A DNA stretch of 64,000 bases from positions 1 to 64,000 of the forward strand of contig NZ_FNFY01000001.1 of the NCBI RefSeq assembly GCF_900101075.1. The letters are read 5' to 3'. The DNA is from Lacicoccus qingdaonensis. GTDB taxonomy: Bacteria; Bacillota; Bacilli; Staphylococcales; Salinicoccaceae. The notes under the pieces are model-generated. The model was not told the DNA's origin and did not search any database. It saw nothing but the letters and a program-made list of their open reading frames with translations. A program made the position numbers and the translations under genes. Shown one piece after another: positions 20,049-29,618 of this stretch. Within the stretch, counting starts at the first letter, position 1, and every line of letters begins with the position of its first letter.

Positions 20049-21398
20049 GTGGATGAGGTTCTTTTAGGACGTATAATAACGGCAAGTACACTGGGTTTCC
20101 ACATAATCTTTGCGACTATTGGTGTCGGTATACCGATTGTTATTATGGTCATGGAGTTTTTGGGCATCAGAAAGAAAGACACCCAATATCTTACGATGGC
20201 AAGAAGGATTGCCAAAGGGTTTACGGTGACTATCGCAGTCGGGGTAGTGACAGGGACCATCATCGGGCTTCAGTTATCATTGATATGGCCTGATTTTATG
20301 AGGCTCGGCGGACAGATCATCGCGCTGCCTCTGTTTATGGAAGTTTTCGCGTTTTTCTTTGAAGCTATATTTTTAGGAATTTTTCTATATACATGGGATC
20401 GTTTCAAAAATCCTTGGCACCACTGGCTTTTGAACATCCCAATCGTTGTCGGTTCAACATTGTCGGCGGTATTCATCACTTCGGTGAACTCATTCATGAA
20501 TACGCCGTCAGGTTTCGAACTGTCTGAAGAAATGTTCGTCAACATCGATCCGATCGCGGCGATGCTGAACCCGTCCGTATATGTACGTGTGTTCCACGTC
20601 GTAGCGACGGCCTATATGACGGCGGCATTCATACTCGGTTCAATCGCGGCATTCAAACTCATTAAAAATAAATTCCAGAAAGATGCCGAATATCACAAGA
20701 AAGCATTGAAGGTGACGATGTCTATCGGTATCGTCACAGCACTTCTGACAATTCTTGCAGGTGACTTCTCGGCCAAATTCCTGCACAACGAACAGCCTGA
20801 AAAACTGGCAGCAATGGAATGGCATTATGAGACCGAGACGCATGCAGACCTGGTTTTATTCGGCGTACTGGATGAGGAAAACCAGGAAGTCAACTACGCC
20901 CTCAGAATTCCGTGGGCGCTCAGTTTCCTGTCGGGCAACTCATTCGACACGGAAGTGACGGGCCTGAACGACATACCGGAGGATGAACATCCGCCTCTGG
21001 TGATACACTACTTCTTTGATCTGATGGTCGTCTTCGGCATGTACGCCTTCGGGGTGGCACTGCTGTACTTTATCATCAAGAAGTTCACCAGGTTCAATGA
21101 ACACCATCCGGCGCTGTTATACCTCTATTTCCTGGCTGGTCCATTGTCCATGATGGCAATCGAAGCGGGCTGGTTCTTAGCGGAGATGGGGCGCCAGCCG
21201 TGGATCATCAGAGGATACATGAGGGTGTCTGAAGCCGTGACCAACGCGGACGGACTCGGCATCGTGCTGGTATCATTCATCGTGCTGTACGCGGTGCTCG
21301 GATTCACATGTTCATACGTACTGGTCAAAATGTTCAACAACAGTTCTGCTGAATCTTCACGCGAGGAATATTACGGTGAAGGGGTGGATGCAAAATGA
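20049..21398 (+). CDS. cydA: Cytochrome bd ubiquinol/menaquinol oxidase subunit I
   Basis: Heme-bearing subunit of the bd-type terminal oxidase in the cytoplasmic membrane, which reduces oxygen without proton pumping and has high oxygen affinity. His18 in LGFHIIFATIGVG matches the heme b595/d-region ligand, and the periplasmic GRQPW motif (MGRQPWIIRGYMR) is near residue 378. The length of 449 and the short Q-loop are of the Bacillus/Staphylococcus type. The start is GTG at 20049 with AAGGAG 8 nt upstream. It overlaps cydB by 4 nt. Confidence 0.96.
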   Translation: MDEVLLGRIITASTLGFHIIFATIGVGIPIVIMVMEFLGIRKKDTQYLTMARRIAKGFTVTIAVGVVTGTIIGLQLSLIWPDFMRLGGQIIALPLFMEVFAFFFEAIFLGIFLYTWDRFKNPWHHWLLNIPIVVGSTLSAVFITSVNSFMNTPSGFELSEEMFVNIDPIAAMLNPSVYVRVFHVVATAYMTAAFILGSIAAFKLIKNKFQKDAEYHKKALKVTMSIGIVTALLTILAGDFSAKFLHNEQPEKLAAMEWHYETETHADLVLFGVLDEENQEVNYALRIPWALSFLSGNSFDTEVTGLNDIPEDEHPPLVIHYFFDLMVVFGMYAFGVALLYFIIKKFTRFNEHHPALLYLYFLAGPLSMMAIEAGWFLAEMGRQPWIIRGYMRVSEAVTNADGLGIVLVSFIVLYAVLGFTCSYVLVKMFNNSSAESSREEYYGEGVDAK

Positions 21399-22429
21399 TG
21401 GAACTGAACTTTGAAATGATTGGGATTACAGTGCTCTGGACATTTTTGTACGGTTACGTAATTGTGGCATCGATCGACTTCGGTGCCGGATTCTTCAACT
21501 ATTATGCGATGGAGACGGGTCAGCACCAGAAAGTCAGTCATATCATCCAGCGTTACTTGAGCCCGGTATGGGAAACGACGAACGTGTTCTTCGTGTTCTT
21601 CTTCGTCGGTATCGTCGGGTTCTATCCCGATACGGCATATTATCTCGGAACAAGCCTGCTCATTCCGGGGAGCATCGCGCTCATACTGTTGTCGATCCGG
21701 GGCAGCTATTACGCATTCAACTCGAGTGCCACGAAGCCGCGTAAATCATGGGCATTTCTGTACGGTGTGACGGGACTTCTGATCCCGGCATCACTGTCGA
21801 TCGTCCTCGTAATTTCAGAAGGCGGCTATATATATGAAGATGCGGGCGGTGTGCAGCTGGACATTGAGGAACTGCTGTTCAGTTCATATGCATGGACGGT
21901 CGTCTTCCTGGCCATCATTCTGGTACTGTATGTGTCCAGCGGCTTTCTCACTTACTACGCATCAAAAGCGAAGAATAAAAGTGCGATGGAGACGTTCAGA
22001 AAGTGGTTTTTGATCTGGTCGCTGCCGATGATCGTCATCAGCCAGTTCACATTTCTGAGCCTCCGGGAACATAACTTTGAACACTTCCAGTCCGCGCAGG
22101 ATTACTGGTATTTATTCGGCCTGAGCCTGCTTACGATGCTGATCGCAATATTCCTTTTCTGGAAGCGCCGCAATCTCGGGCTGGCATTCATCTTGATCAT
22201 GCTGCAGATCGCATTCGCGTTCTACGGCTACGGCATCAGCAAACTGCCGTACATTCTGTATCCGTTCATAGATATCAACACGAGTGTCGTCAACGAGTCG
22301 ATGGCGTTTGCGCTGACGATCGTCTTCATACTCGGACTGGTTCTTCTCATTCCGAGCCTGTACCTGCTGCTCAGACTGTTCATCTTCGATAAGGATTATG
22401 TCGAAGGAAGAGAAGAAGAAGGATACTGA
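21395..22429 (+). CDS. cydB: Cytochrome bd oxidase subunit II
   Basis: Second membrane subunit, needed for assembly and heme d stability. The sequence begins with the ILWTFLYGYVIVASIDFGAG-type helix that defines CydB and has about 9 hydrophobic segments over 344 residues. It starts in the ATGA overlap with cydA (a second ATG follows at 21398) and ends before a terminator. No cydCD genes lie next to it. Confidence 0.95.
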   Translation: MMELNFEMIGITVLWTFLYGYVIVASIDFGAGFFNYYAMETGQHQKVSHIIQRYLSPVWETTNVFFVFFFVGIVGFYPDTAYYLGTSLLIPGSIALILLSIRGSYYAFNSSATKPRKSWAFLYGVTGLLIPASLSIVLVISEGGYIYEDAGGVQLDIEELLFSSYAWTVVFLAIILVLYVSSGFLTYYASKAKNKSAMETFRKWFLIWSLPMIVISQFTFLSLREHNFEHFQSAQDYWYLFGLSLLTMLIAIFLFWKRRNLGLAFILIMLQIAFAFYGYGISKLPYILYPFIDINTSVVNESMAFALTIVFILGLVLLIPSLYLLLRLFIFDKDYVEGREEEGY

Positions 22430-22439
22430 TAATAAAGGG

Positions 22440-22473
22440 AGTCGGGACTATTATATGGTTCCCGGCTTTTTAT
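22440..22473 (+). terminator. Terminator of cydAB
   Basis: An 8-bp stem (22440-22447 with 22460-22467, core CGGGA / TCCCG) is followed by TTTTTATTTT. Confidence 0.75.
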
Positions 22474-22534
22474 TTTGACTGAAGAAGTTTATTATATGGA
22501 GTGACAAATTAAATTTGAAGTGGAGTTGAGACAT

Positions 22535-23194
22535 GTGAAAAAGGAATTTGCGGTAATCGGGCTCGGGCGGTTCGGCGGAAGCATCGTCGAGGAGCTGAGG
22601 GAGCTTGATGTGGATGTGCTCGCGATCGATGTCAACGCGGAGCGTGTGAAGGATTTTCAGGATATTGCGACTGAATCGGTGATCGCCGATACGACAGAGG
22701 AGCAGGTGCTGAAGGACCTAGGCCTCAGAAATTTCGACCATGTGGTCGTCGCGATCGGTGATAATATCCAGTCGAGCATATTGACGACACTGCTGCTTAA
22801 GGATCTGGATGTGAAGAGAGTGACGGTGAAGGCGCAGAGTTCATACCATGCGCGCGTGCTTGAAAAAATCGGTGCCGATTTTGTTGTGCATCCGGAGCGC
22901 GATATGGGACGGAGGATCGCGCACAAGCTCGTGTCAAATTCTGTACTGGATTATTTGGAGCTCGGCGGAGAGTACTCGGTCGTCGAGTATCTGGCGAATG
23001 ACAAAATGATCGGGCGTTCGATACTGGACCTTGATATCCGGGCGGAATACGGCATCAGCATCATGGCGATCAAACGCGATGATGATATCATCGTTTCCCC
23101 GGATCCGGCGGTGAAAATCATCGCTGGCGATGTGCTGATTTCGATCGGCAATGATGATGATCTGAATTACTTCGAGAAAAAGGTTATGGGATGA
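22535..23194 (+). CDS. ktrA: Ktr potassium uptake regulatory subunit (TrkA/RCK family)
   Basis: Cytosolic RCK gating ring subunit for a KtrB-type K+ channel. It binds ATP/ADP and c-di-AMP in related bacteria. The RCK_N Rossmann motif VIGLGRFGGSI lies near residues 6-16, with an Asp at the end of beta2 (AIDVN) near 36. An RCK_C domain (ligand-binding) follows from about 135 to 219. The GTG at 22535 gives 219 residues, the KtrA norm, with GGAG 9 nt upstream; an upstream start would be longer than usual. Its stop codon lies inside the first unit of a 41-bp repeat array. Confidence 0.9.
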   Translation: MKKEFAVIGLGRFGGSIVEELRELDVDVLAIDVNAERVKDFQDIATESVIADTTEEQVLKDLGLRNFDHVVVAIGDNIQSSILTTLLLKDLDVKRVTVKAQSSYHARVLEKIGADFVVHPERDMGRRIAHKLVSNSVLDYLELGGEYSVVEYLANDKMIGRSILDLDIRAEYGISIMAIKRDDDIIVSPDPAVKIIAGDVLISIGNDDDLNYFEKKVMG

Positions 23195-23470
23195 GCCATA
23201 CAGCCTCCAACAGACCTTCCCGGCATGTGGGATGAGCCATACAGCCTCCAACGGTTCGTCCCGGCATGTGGGATGAGCCATACAGTCTCCAACGGTCCGT
23301 CCGAACATGTGGGATGAGCCGTACAGTCTCCAACGGACCGTCCGGACATGTGGGATGAGCCGTACAGCCTCCAACGGTCCGTCCCGGCATGTGGGATGAG
23401 CCGTACAGCCTCCAAAGGACCGTCCCGGCATGTGGGATGAGCCGTACAGCCTCCAACGGTCCGTCCCGGC
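23184..23470. repeat. Seven-copy 41-bp tandem repeat between ktrA and rnjA
   Basis: Seven units of exactly 41 bp run from 23184 to 23470; unit 2 starts at 23225 and unit 7 at 23430. Each contains GGGATGAGCC, a TACAGCCTCCAA-type stretch and a GTCCCGGC-type end. Units differ at a few positions only. TCCC / GGGA arms with a 7-nt loop span each unit junction. Unit 1 overlaps the last codons of ktrA. No stop codon occurs in any minus-strand frame, which makes long but meaningless open frames. Confidence 0.95.
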
Positions 23471-23502
23471 ACACGGGAAGGCCCCCATTTTATAAACACC
23501 TC

Positions 23503-23533
23503 AAAAAACCGCCCCGGCATGGGGCGGTTTGAT
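23503..23533. terminator. Bidirectional terminator between ktrA and rnjA
   Basis: A stem of about 10 bp (AAACCGCCCC 23506-23515 with GGGGCGGTTT 23521-23530) with a 5-nt loop, flanked by A-rich and T-rich ends, serves two convergent genes. Confidence 0.85.
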
Positions 23534-23547
23534 ATTCATCAAGAATT

Positions 23548-25242
23548 TTATTTTTTCTTCTGCAGTTTTTCGTCGTTGATTCTCATGATCATTGGAAGGA
23601 TCATCGGGCTGCGTTTTGTTTTTCTGTAAAGATGCTGGCTGAGTTCCTCGATGATCAGCTGCTTGACGTTGAACCATTCGACTTTGTCTTTTGAGTTCAG
23701 CAGTTTGTTCACGTCGTCCTTGATTTTCTTCTCGGCGCTTCTGATGAGTCCGTAAGATTCACGCATGTAGACGAAGCCGCGTGAAATGATGTCGGGACCG
23801 CTCAAAAGCTGCTTGGTCTTGAAGTCGATGGACACGACGACGATCGCAAGTCCTTCTTCGGACAGGTCTTTACGGTCGCGGAGGACGATGTTGCCGATGT
23901 CTCCGATACCGATGCCGTCGACGAATACCGTGCCCGCCTGGACGCGGTGGCTCATGCGTGCTGAATCGCTCTTCAGGGCGAGGACGTCACCGATTTCCAT
24001 CAGGAAGACGTTGTCTTCTTCGACGCCTGTTGAAATGGCCATCTGCTTATGCAGATTCAGCATGCGGTATTCACCGTGAATCGGCATGAAGTATTTCGGC
24101 CTGATCAGACGGAGCATCAGTTTCTGCTCTTCCTGCGAGCCGTGTCCGGATGTGTGAATGTTGGACAGACGGCCGTGGATCACGTCGGCACCTGCTTTGA
24201 ACAGTGAGTTGATCGTGCGGTTGACGCTTAAAGTGTTCCCCGGAATCGGTGATGAACTGAAGATGACAGTGTCATCAGGGATGATGCTGATCTGACGGTG
24301 CGTGCCGTTTGCGATTCTTGACAGTGCCGCCATCGGCTCACCCTGGGAACCTGTACAGAGGATCATCACTTTATGCTTTTCAATCTTGTTGATCATTTTC
24401 GGTTCAATAAACGTCTCGGGCGGCGCTTTGATGTAGCCGAGCTCCGTGCCGATCTTGATGTTGTTTTCCATGCTGCGTCCGAATATGCAGATTTTACGGT
24501 CGAATTTCACCGCAGCTTCAATTGCCTGCTGTACACGGTAGATATTCGATGCGAATGTCGCAAAGATGATTCTGCCTGTACATTTTCTGAAAATGTCCTC
24601 GACGTTCTGGCCGACCGACTTTTCACTGATTGTGAAGTTCGGGATCGTCGCGTTCGTCGAATCAGACAACAGGCAGAGTACGCCTTCTTCACCGAGCTGT
24701 GCCATCTTGGCAAGATTTGCCGGTTCGCCGACGGGTGTAAAGTCGAACTTGAAGTCGCCCGTATGGACAATGTTGCCTTCCGGTGTTCTGACGACGACAC
24801 CGTACGCTTCCGGAATCGAGTGAGTAACGAGGAAGAAATCGACACTCATATTGCCGAATTTCAGCACGCTGTCTTCATGGATTTCGTTCAATTCCGTAGT
24901 ACGCAGGAGACGGTGCTCTTCCAGTTTGTTGCGGATGAGTCCGAGTGCGAGCGGACCGGAATATATCGGTACGTTGATCTCTTTCAGTAAATACGGAATG
25001 CCGCCGATGTGGTCTTCGTGTCCGTGTGTGACGACAACGGCTTTAATTTTCGACTGGTTTTCAATCAAATAGCTGTAGTCCGGTATGACGTAGTCGATAC
25101 CGAGCTGCTCATCGTCCGGGAATTTGATGCCCGCATCGATGATGATGATTTCGTCTTTATATTCGACGCAGTACATGTTCTTGCCGATTTCGCCAAGACC
25201 GCCCAGCGCGAATACGCCGACTTCCTGTTTTTCAAGTGACAT
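23548..25242 (-). CDS. rnjA: Ribonuclease J1
   Basis: Beta-CASP metallo-beta-lactamase-fold nuclease with endo- and 5'-exonuclease activity, central to mRNA turnover and rRNA maturation in Firmicutes. The Zn motif HGHEDH is at 73-78, with further His/Asp residues (HTGDFKFD near 155-165) and the beta-CASP motif SGHGSQEEQ near 365. The length of 564 matches RNase J1. It is on the minus strand, one base overlapping the end of rpoY, as in Bacillus and Staphylococcus. Confidence 0.96.
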   Translation of the reverse strand: MSLEKQEVGVFALGGLGEIGKNMYCVEYKDEIIIIDAGIKFPDDEQLGIDYVIPDYSYLIENQSKIKAVVVTHGHEDHIGGIPYLLKEINVPIYSGPLALGLIRNKLEEHRLLRTTELNEIHEDSVLKFGNMSVDFFLVTHSIPEAYGVVVRTPEGNIVHTGDFKFDFTPVGEPANLAKMAQLGEEGVLCLLSDSTNATIPNFTISEKSVGQNVEDIFRKCTGRIIFATFASNIYRVQQAIEAAVKFDRKICIFGRSMENNIKIGTELGYIKAPPETFIEPKMINKIEKHKVMILCTGSQGEPMAALSRIANGTHRQISIIPDDTVIFSSSPIPGNTLSVNRTINSLFKAGADVIHGRLSNIHTSGHGSQEEQKLMLRLIRPKYFMPIHGEYRMLNLHKQMAISTGVEEDNVFLMEIGDVLALKSDSARMSHRVQAGTVFVDGIGIGDIGNIVLRDRKDLSEEGLAIVVVSIDFKTKQLLSGPDIISRGFVYMRESYGLIRSAEKKIKDDVNKLLNSKDKVEWFNVKQLIIEELSQHLYRKTKRSPMILPMIMRINDEKLQKKK

Positions 25243-25457
25243 TATAGATTCTCCACCTTAAAATCGACATTGTTTTCTTTTTCATAATCCAGATGCGCAT
25301 CGCTCAGCTTTTCAACCAGTTCAATGTTATATCCCGAATTTTTCAGCCCCTGACGGATTTCCGTTTCCGATTCCGCCTCGAAATACTTTGTCGCCGTATC
25401 TTCACGAATGATACGATCTGTTAAATTTTCCTGATAAAATACTTTGAATACTGCCAT
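25242..25457 (-). CDS. rpoY: RNA polymerase epsilon subunit
   Basis: A 71-residue RpoY (formerly DUF1447/YkzG) is a small auxiliary subunit of Firmicutes RNA polymerase. The [20 protein letters not shown] start and the [16 protein letters not shown] segment are characteristic, and the family is nearly always encoded directly upstream of rnjA, as here. AAAGGAG precedes the ATG by about 9 nt on the minus strand. It shares one base with the rnjA start. Confidence 0.93.
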   Translation of the reverse strand: MAVFKVFYQENLTDRIIREDTATKYFEAESETEIRQGLKNSGYNIELVEKLSDAHLDYEKENNVDFKVENL

Positions 25458-25515
25458 GTTACTATCTCCTTTTATAATATAATCATTTGTTTTGTCAGTT
25501 TTTTATATCCATATA

Positions 25516-25554
25516 ATTAAAAAAATTGTGCTTAAAGACGTTCAAGCACAATTT
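25516..25554 (-). terminator. Terminator of the small minus-strand unit upstream of rpoY
   Basis: An 11-bp perfect stem (AAATTGTGCTT 25523-25533 with AAGCACAATTT 25544-25554) is followed on the minus strand by a run of T. It lies 4 bp after the stop of the 31-residue frame. Confidence 0.85.
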
Positions 25555-25558
25555 CGGA

Positions 25559-25654
25559 TTAATCTTTGCTCGAGAATTCATTGCCCAATAAACCTTTTCT
25601 TCCGAGAATGCGTCTGAGTCTCTGCTTCCATCTTTGACGTAACCGTCTGAGCAT
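25559..25654 (-). CDS. Arg-rich 31-residue peptide (possible small ORF or sRNA)
   Basis: The minus-strand ATG at 25654 opens a 31-codon frame starting MLRRLRQRWKQRLRRILG and ending in an acidic tail (NEFSSKD). The first 20 residues form a strongly basic amphipathic helix with 9 Arg and 2 Lys. A promoter (TTGCAT, 17 bp, TAAAAT) lies 31 bp upstream and a strong terminator lies 4 bp after the stop, so it is a complete transcription unit of about 150 nt. The ribosome site is weak (GGGATGTGG). It may be a membrane-active or RNA-binding peptide, or a small RNA with a chance frame. Confidence 0.5.
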   Translation of the reverse strand: MLRRLRQRWKQRLRRILGRKGLLGNEFSSKD

Positions 25655-25684
25655 ATTGACCACATCCCATATATACTTATTTTT

Positions 25685-25725
25685 ATTTTACAATATAGAC
25701 GGCCGGCATGCAAAGACTTTATAAT
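25685..25725. promoter_or_regulatory. Overlapping divergent promoters
   Basis: On the minus strand, TTGCAT (25708-25713) and TAAAAT (25685-25690) are 17 bp apart and would drive the 31-residue frame. On the plus strand, TAGACG (25696-25701) and TATAAT (25720-25725) are 18 bp apart and would drive the 87-residue protein. The two overlap, so they may compete. Confidence 0.5.
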
Positions 25726-25747
25726 AGAAGTGATTGGAGGGAAGTTT

Positions 25748-26011
25748 GTGAAAGCACAAAGTCTATTATCTCAGATATTGCTTGAAAAAGAACGGGAAGA
25801 CCGTAATTTTACCGGTTTGGAGTTCAATGTGCGTGACAAAGGGGTGGTCATGAATTATAAATATGACGACGACGTGACTGCTGTGGATGTCCACAGGCCG
25901 CGCTACGACAAAGATCCGGAAGTGCTGCATCTCGATACTTTTGAAGAATTAAAACCGCTGCTTTATGAAAAAAACGTTCCTTTTAAAGAACGTCGTGATG
26001 ATTTTATGTAA
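25748..26011 (+). CDS. Small conserved-type protein of unknown function (87 aa)
   Basis: An 87-residue soluble protein starting MKAQSLLSQILLEKEREDR. It has a predicted beta-rich middle (FNVRDKGVVMNYKYDDDVTAVDV) and a C-terminal KPLLYEKNVPFKERRDDFM. No known domain is recognised. The GTG at 25748 follows GGAGGG by 6 nt; an in-frame GTG at 25730 lies before that site. Its position between rpoY and def matches a hypothetical gene in the staphylococcal backbone. It ends at a bidirectional terminator shared with def. Confidence 0.7.
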   Translation: MKAQSLLSQILLEKEREDRNFTGLEFNVRDKGVVMNYKYDDDVTAVDVHRPRYDKDPEVLHLDTFEELKPLLYEKNVPFKERRDDFM

Positions 26012-26034
26012 AACCCGTGAATCCACGGGTTTTT
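26011..26034. terminator. Bidirectional terminator between the 87-aa gene and def
   Basis: A 9-bp stem (AAACCCGTG 26011-26019 with CACGGGTTT 26024-26032), a 4-nt loop and a following T-rich tail. It overlaps the TAA stop at 26009-26011. Confidence 0.85.
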
Positions 26035-26035
26035 A

Positions 26036-26590
26036 TTATTCCAGAGGCTCGGCGCCGATTTTCGGGTCGTTCGGGAAGTCTTTGTCGATGCGGTCATAGA
26101 ACATGATGCCGTCCAGGTGGTCGATTTCATGCTGCAGTACGACAGCGAGCATGCCTTTCGCCTTCAGTTCGAGCTGCTTGCCGTCGATGGTCGTCGCTGT
26201 GATGCGGATACGTTTGTAGCGGTGGACGAGGCCTTCGATGTTTTCATCGACACTAAGGCACCCTTCACCTGACGGCATGTATGTTTCAGCGACCGAATGG
26301 CTTTTCACTTTCGGATTGATCAGCATGTAGTCATATTCGACTTCGCCTTCGGTATTTTCAATATAGACGGCGAGCATGCGTTTGTCGAGACCGATCTGCG
26401 GAGCGGCAAGGCCGACGCCTGACCTCAATTTATATTTCTCTGCAATTTCCTCATTTTGTGAGTTTTTAAGGTACTCTCTCATACTCTTCAGCTGTGAGAT
26501 CGTTTCTTCGTCAATCTCACTGACTTCCGCTGCCTTCTTCCTTAATATAGGTGCCGGATCACGGACGATATCTTTCATTGTTAACAACAT
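26036..26590 (-). CDS. def: Peptide deformylase
   Basis: Removes the N-formyl group from nascent proteins in the cytosol. All three metal/catalytic motifs are present: GVGLAAPQIG near residue 60, EGCLSV near 110 (Cys metal ligand) and HEIDHLDG near 154. The 184-residue length is the Gram-positive type II form. The start at 26590 has AGGAGGG a few nt upstream on the minus strand; a longer in-frame extension runs back into the divergent gene and is rejected. It is divergent from the YkyA-like lipoprotein gene. Confidence 0.95.
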   Translation of the reverse strand: MLLTMKDIVRDPAPILRKKAAEVSEIDEETISQLKSMREYLKNSQNEEIAEKYKLRSGVGLAAPQIGLDKRMLAVYIENTEGEVEYDYMLINPKVKSHSVAETYMPSGEGCLSVDENIEGLVHRYKRIRITATTIDGKQLELKAKGMLAVVLQHEIDHLDGIMFYDRIDKDFPNDPKIGAEPLE

Positions 26591-26618
26591 AAACCCTCCT
26601 GTTTTTGTGTAAGAATAT

Positions 26619-26634
26619 TTATAGTATACTATAA
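26619..26634. promoter_or_regulatory. Perfect 16-bp palindrome in the divergent def / lipoprotein promoter region
   Basis: TTATAGTA followed by its exact complement TACTATAA. It lies between the divergent starts and contains TATACT, a -10-like hexamer, on both strands. It could be a symmetric core promoter pair or an operator. Confidence 0.45.
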
Positions 26635-26696
26635 AAGAGTGGTGTATATCAGTATCAGGTTTATTTAAATTTTGATGTTGTGGAGGATTTTTATCA

Positions 26697-27329
26697 ATGA
26701 AGAGAATTGTGGCTTTGATGATGGGGCTGGTTTTTATTTTATCGGCCTGTAACAACGAGATTGATGAATTGGAAACGTTCTATGTGAAGTTCCAGGAAAC
26801 ACTGGATGTGGAGTCGGAGATCAGTGATATCAGCGACGAGTTCAACAGGCTTGAAAACAGGCGCGGCGAGATCCAGGAAGATCTGTCTTCTGCAGAGCGC
26901 GACGAACTGAGTGATATGAGCGAGTCGCTTGCTGAAAATACTGCAGAGCGACGTGAACTGATCGACGAGGAGGCCCGTGTGATGGAAGAATCTAAAGAGG
27001 TTGCAAATGAAGCCGGGGAACTGACCGGGGACATCAGCAACGAGGAATACCGTCAGCAGGCGGAAGCACTCATTGCTGCGGCGAATGACAGATATGAAAA
27101 GCATGATGAACTGATGGAATCGTTCAGAAATGTCCTGGGCAGCGAGGAAGAGCTGTTCGAATACCTGCAGCAGGATGAAAATCTGAGCCAGGATGATATC
27201 GATGACCATATTAACACACTGAATGAGGAATACGACGGGCTGACCACGCTGCAGGAGGAATATACGACAGCGACGGAACGTCTGAATGAAGTGAAGAATG
27301 AAGTGTATGCAATTCTAGATGAATCTTAA
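26697..27329 (+). CDS. YkyA-family lipoprotein
   Basis: A 210-residue secreted lipoprotein. Residues 1-17 form a signal peptide with the lipobox LSAC (Cys18), so it should be lipid-anchored on the outer face of the membrane. The rest is a long, acidic, mostly helical coiled coil with many Glu/Asp, matching the YkyA-like putative cell-wall-binding lipoproteins found directly upstream of pdhA in Bacillus. GGAGG precedes the ATG. It lies upstream of the pdh operon but separated from it by 171 bp containing a promoter. Confidence 0.8.
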   Translation: MKRIVALMMGLVFILSACNNEIDELETFYVKFQETLDVESEISDISDEFNRLENRRGEIQEDLSSAERDELSDMSESLAENTAERRELIDEEARVMEESKEVANEAGELTGDISNEEYRQQAEALIAAANDRYEKHDELMESFRNVLGSEEELFEYLQQDENLSQDDIDDHINTLNEEYDGLTTLQEEYTTATERLNEVKNEVYAILDES

Positions 27330-27394
27330 AGTGTACTATAACAGATTTTTCTGTTCCATAAAAATAAACTTATAATATCAATGTTTATATCAAT

Positions 27395-27442
27395 CTGTTT
27401 CACAACGGCAAAATTTACTGTTGTAACAGACTGTGATAAAAT
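27395..27442 (+). promoter_or_regulatory. Predicted pdh operon promoter with an inverted repeat over the -35
   Basis: TTTACT (27414-27419) and TAAAAT (27437-27442) are 17 bp apart, 58 bp upstream of pdhA. An imperfect inverted repeat, CTGTTTCACAAC (27395-27406) with GTTGTAACAG (27420-27429), brackets the -35 box and could be a repressor site. Confidence 0.5.
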
Positions 27443-27458
27443 TATTGATAAGAGCTAA

Positions 27459-28607
<1,149 letters not shown>

Positions 28608-28610
28608 ACA

Positions 28611-29588
28611 ATGGCTGAAAAGACAATGATTCAGGCGATCACAGAAGCGATGGCCACTGAACTCAAAAATGATGAAAATGTCCTGGTCTTCGGCGAGGAC
28701 ATCGGCGTCAACGGTGGTGTCTTCCGTGCGACTGAAGGTTTACAGAAAGAATTCGGCGAAGAGCGCGTATTCGATACGCCGCTTGCAGAAAGCGGCCTTG
28801 TATCACTTGGACTCGGCCTGACACTTGAAGGCTACCGTCCTGTAATGGAAATCCAGTTCTTCGGGTTTTTATTCGAAGCAATGGACGGGGTAGCGGGTCA
28901 GATAGCCAGACACCGGTTCCGTTCCGGTGCTTCAAAGCCGATGCCGGTCGTTATCCGGGCGCCATTCGGCGGCGGTGTGCATACACCTGAAATGCACGCA
29001 GACTCACTTGAGGGACTGATGGCCCAGACGCCCGGTCTGAAAGTGGTCATCCCTTCAAATCCGGCGGATGCAAAAGGTCTTCTGATTGAAGCGATCCGTT
29101 CAAACGATCCGGTCATATTCCTTGAGCATATGAAACTTTACCGCTCATTCCGTGAAGAAGTGCCTGAAGAGGACTACACGGTTGAAATCGGTAAGGCGAA
29201 TGTCAAAAGAGAAGGTACGGACGTGACACTGATCGCATACGGTGCGATGGTCCAGGAATCGATCAAGGCTGCAGAAGCGCTTGAAGAAGACGGCATCTCT
29301 GCAGAAGTGGTCGACCTTAGAACTGTATCTCCGGTGGATTACGATACACTGATTGAATCTGTCGAAAAGACAAACCGCGCGGTCGTTGTCCAGGAAGCAC
29401 AGCGCCAGGCAGGTATCGCAGCAAACGTTGCGGCTGAACTGTCAGAGCGTGTCATTTTAAGCCTGGAAGCGCCGATCAAGCGTGTGACGGCTCCGGACAC
29501 TGTATATCCGTTCACTCAGGCAGAAGAAGTATGGCTGCCGAACAAAGATGATATTATTGAAAAAGCAAAAGAAGTATATAATTTCTAA
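28611..29588 (+). CDS. pdhB: Pyruvate dehydrogenase E1 component, beta subunit
   Basis: Beta subunit of E1 and partner of PdhA. Recognisable segments are [20 protein letters not shown] near residue 25, [11 protein letters not shown] near 52 and [14 protein letters not shown] near 83, followed by the transketolase C-terminal domain ([10 protein letters not shown] near 205). The length of 325 is standard. It lies 3 nt after pdhA and 30 nt before pdhC, with GGAG-type ribosome sites. Confidence 0.96.
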   Translation: MAEKTMIQAITEAMATELKNDENVLVFGEDIGVNGGVFRATEGLQKEFGEERVFDTPLAESGLVSLGLGLTLEGYRPVMEIQFFGFLFEAMDGVAGQIARHRFRSGASKPMPVVIRAPFGGGVHTPEMHADSLEGLMAQTPGLKVVIPSNPADAKGLLIEAIRSNDPVIFLEHMKLYRSFREEVPEEDYTVEIGKANVKREGTDVTLIAYGAMVQESIKAAEALEEDGISAEVVDLRTVSPVDYDTLIESVEKTNRAVVVQEAQRQAGIAANVAAELSERVILSLEAPIKRVTAPDTVYPFTQAEEVWLPNKDDIIEKAKEVYNF

Positions 29589-29618
29589 AATAAAGATCAT
29601 ATAAAAGGAGGAATTACA

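Noticed and set aside
22934-23520. Three overlapping minus-strand frames of about 96-184 codons with repeated peptides across the ktrA array
   Set aside because: The 41-bp unit has no stop on that strand in any frame, so all three frames stay open by chance of the repeat. Their peptides have no family character and the frames run across a terminator or into ktrA.
25495-25713. 72-codon minus-strand frame over the small transcription unit upstream of rpoY
   Set aside because: It starts upstream of the predicted promoter -10 region and reads through a strong terminator; the 31-codon frame fits the transcript limits better.
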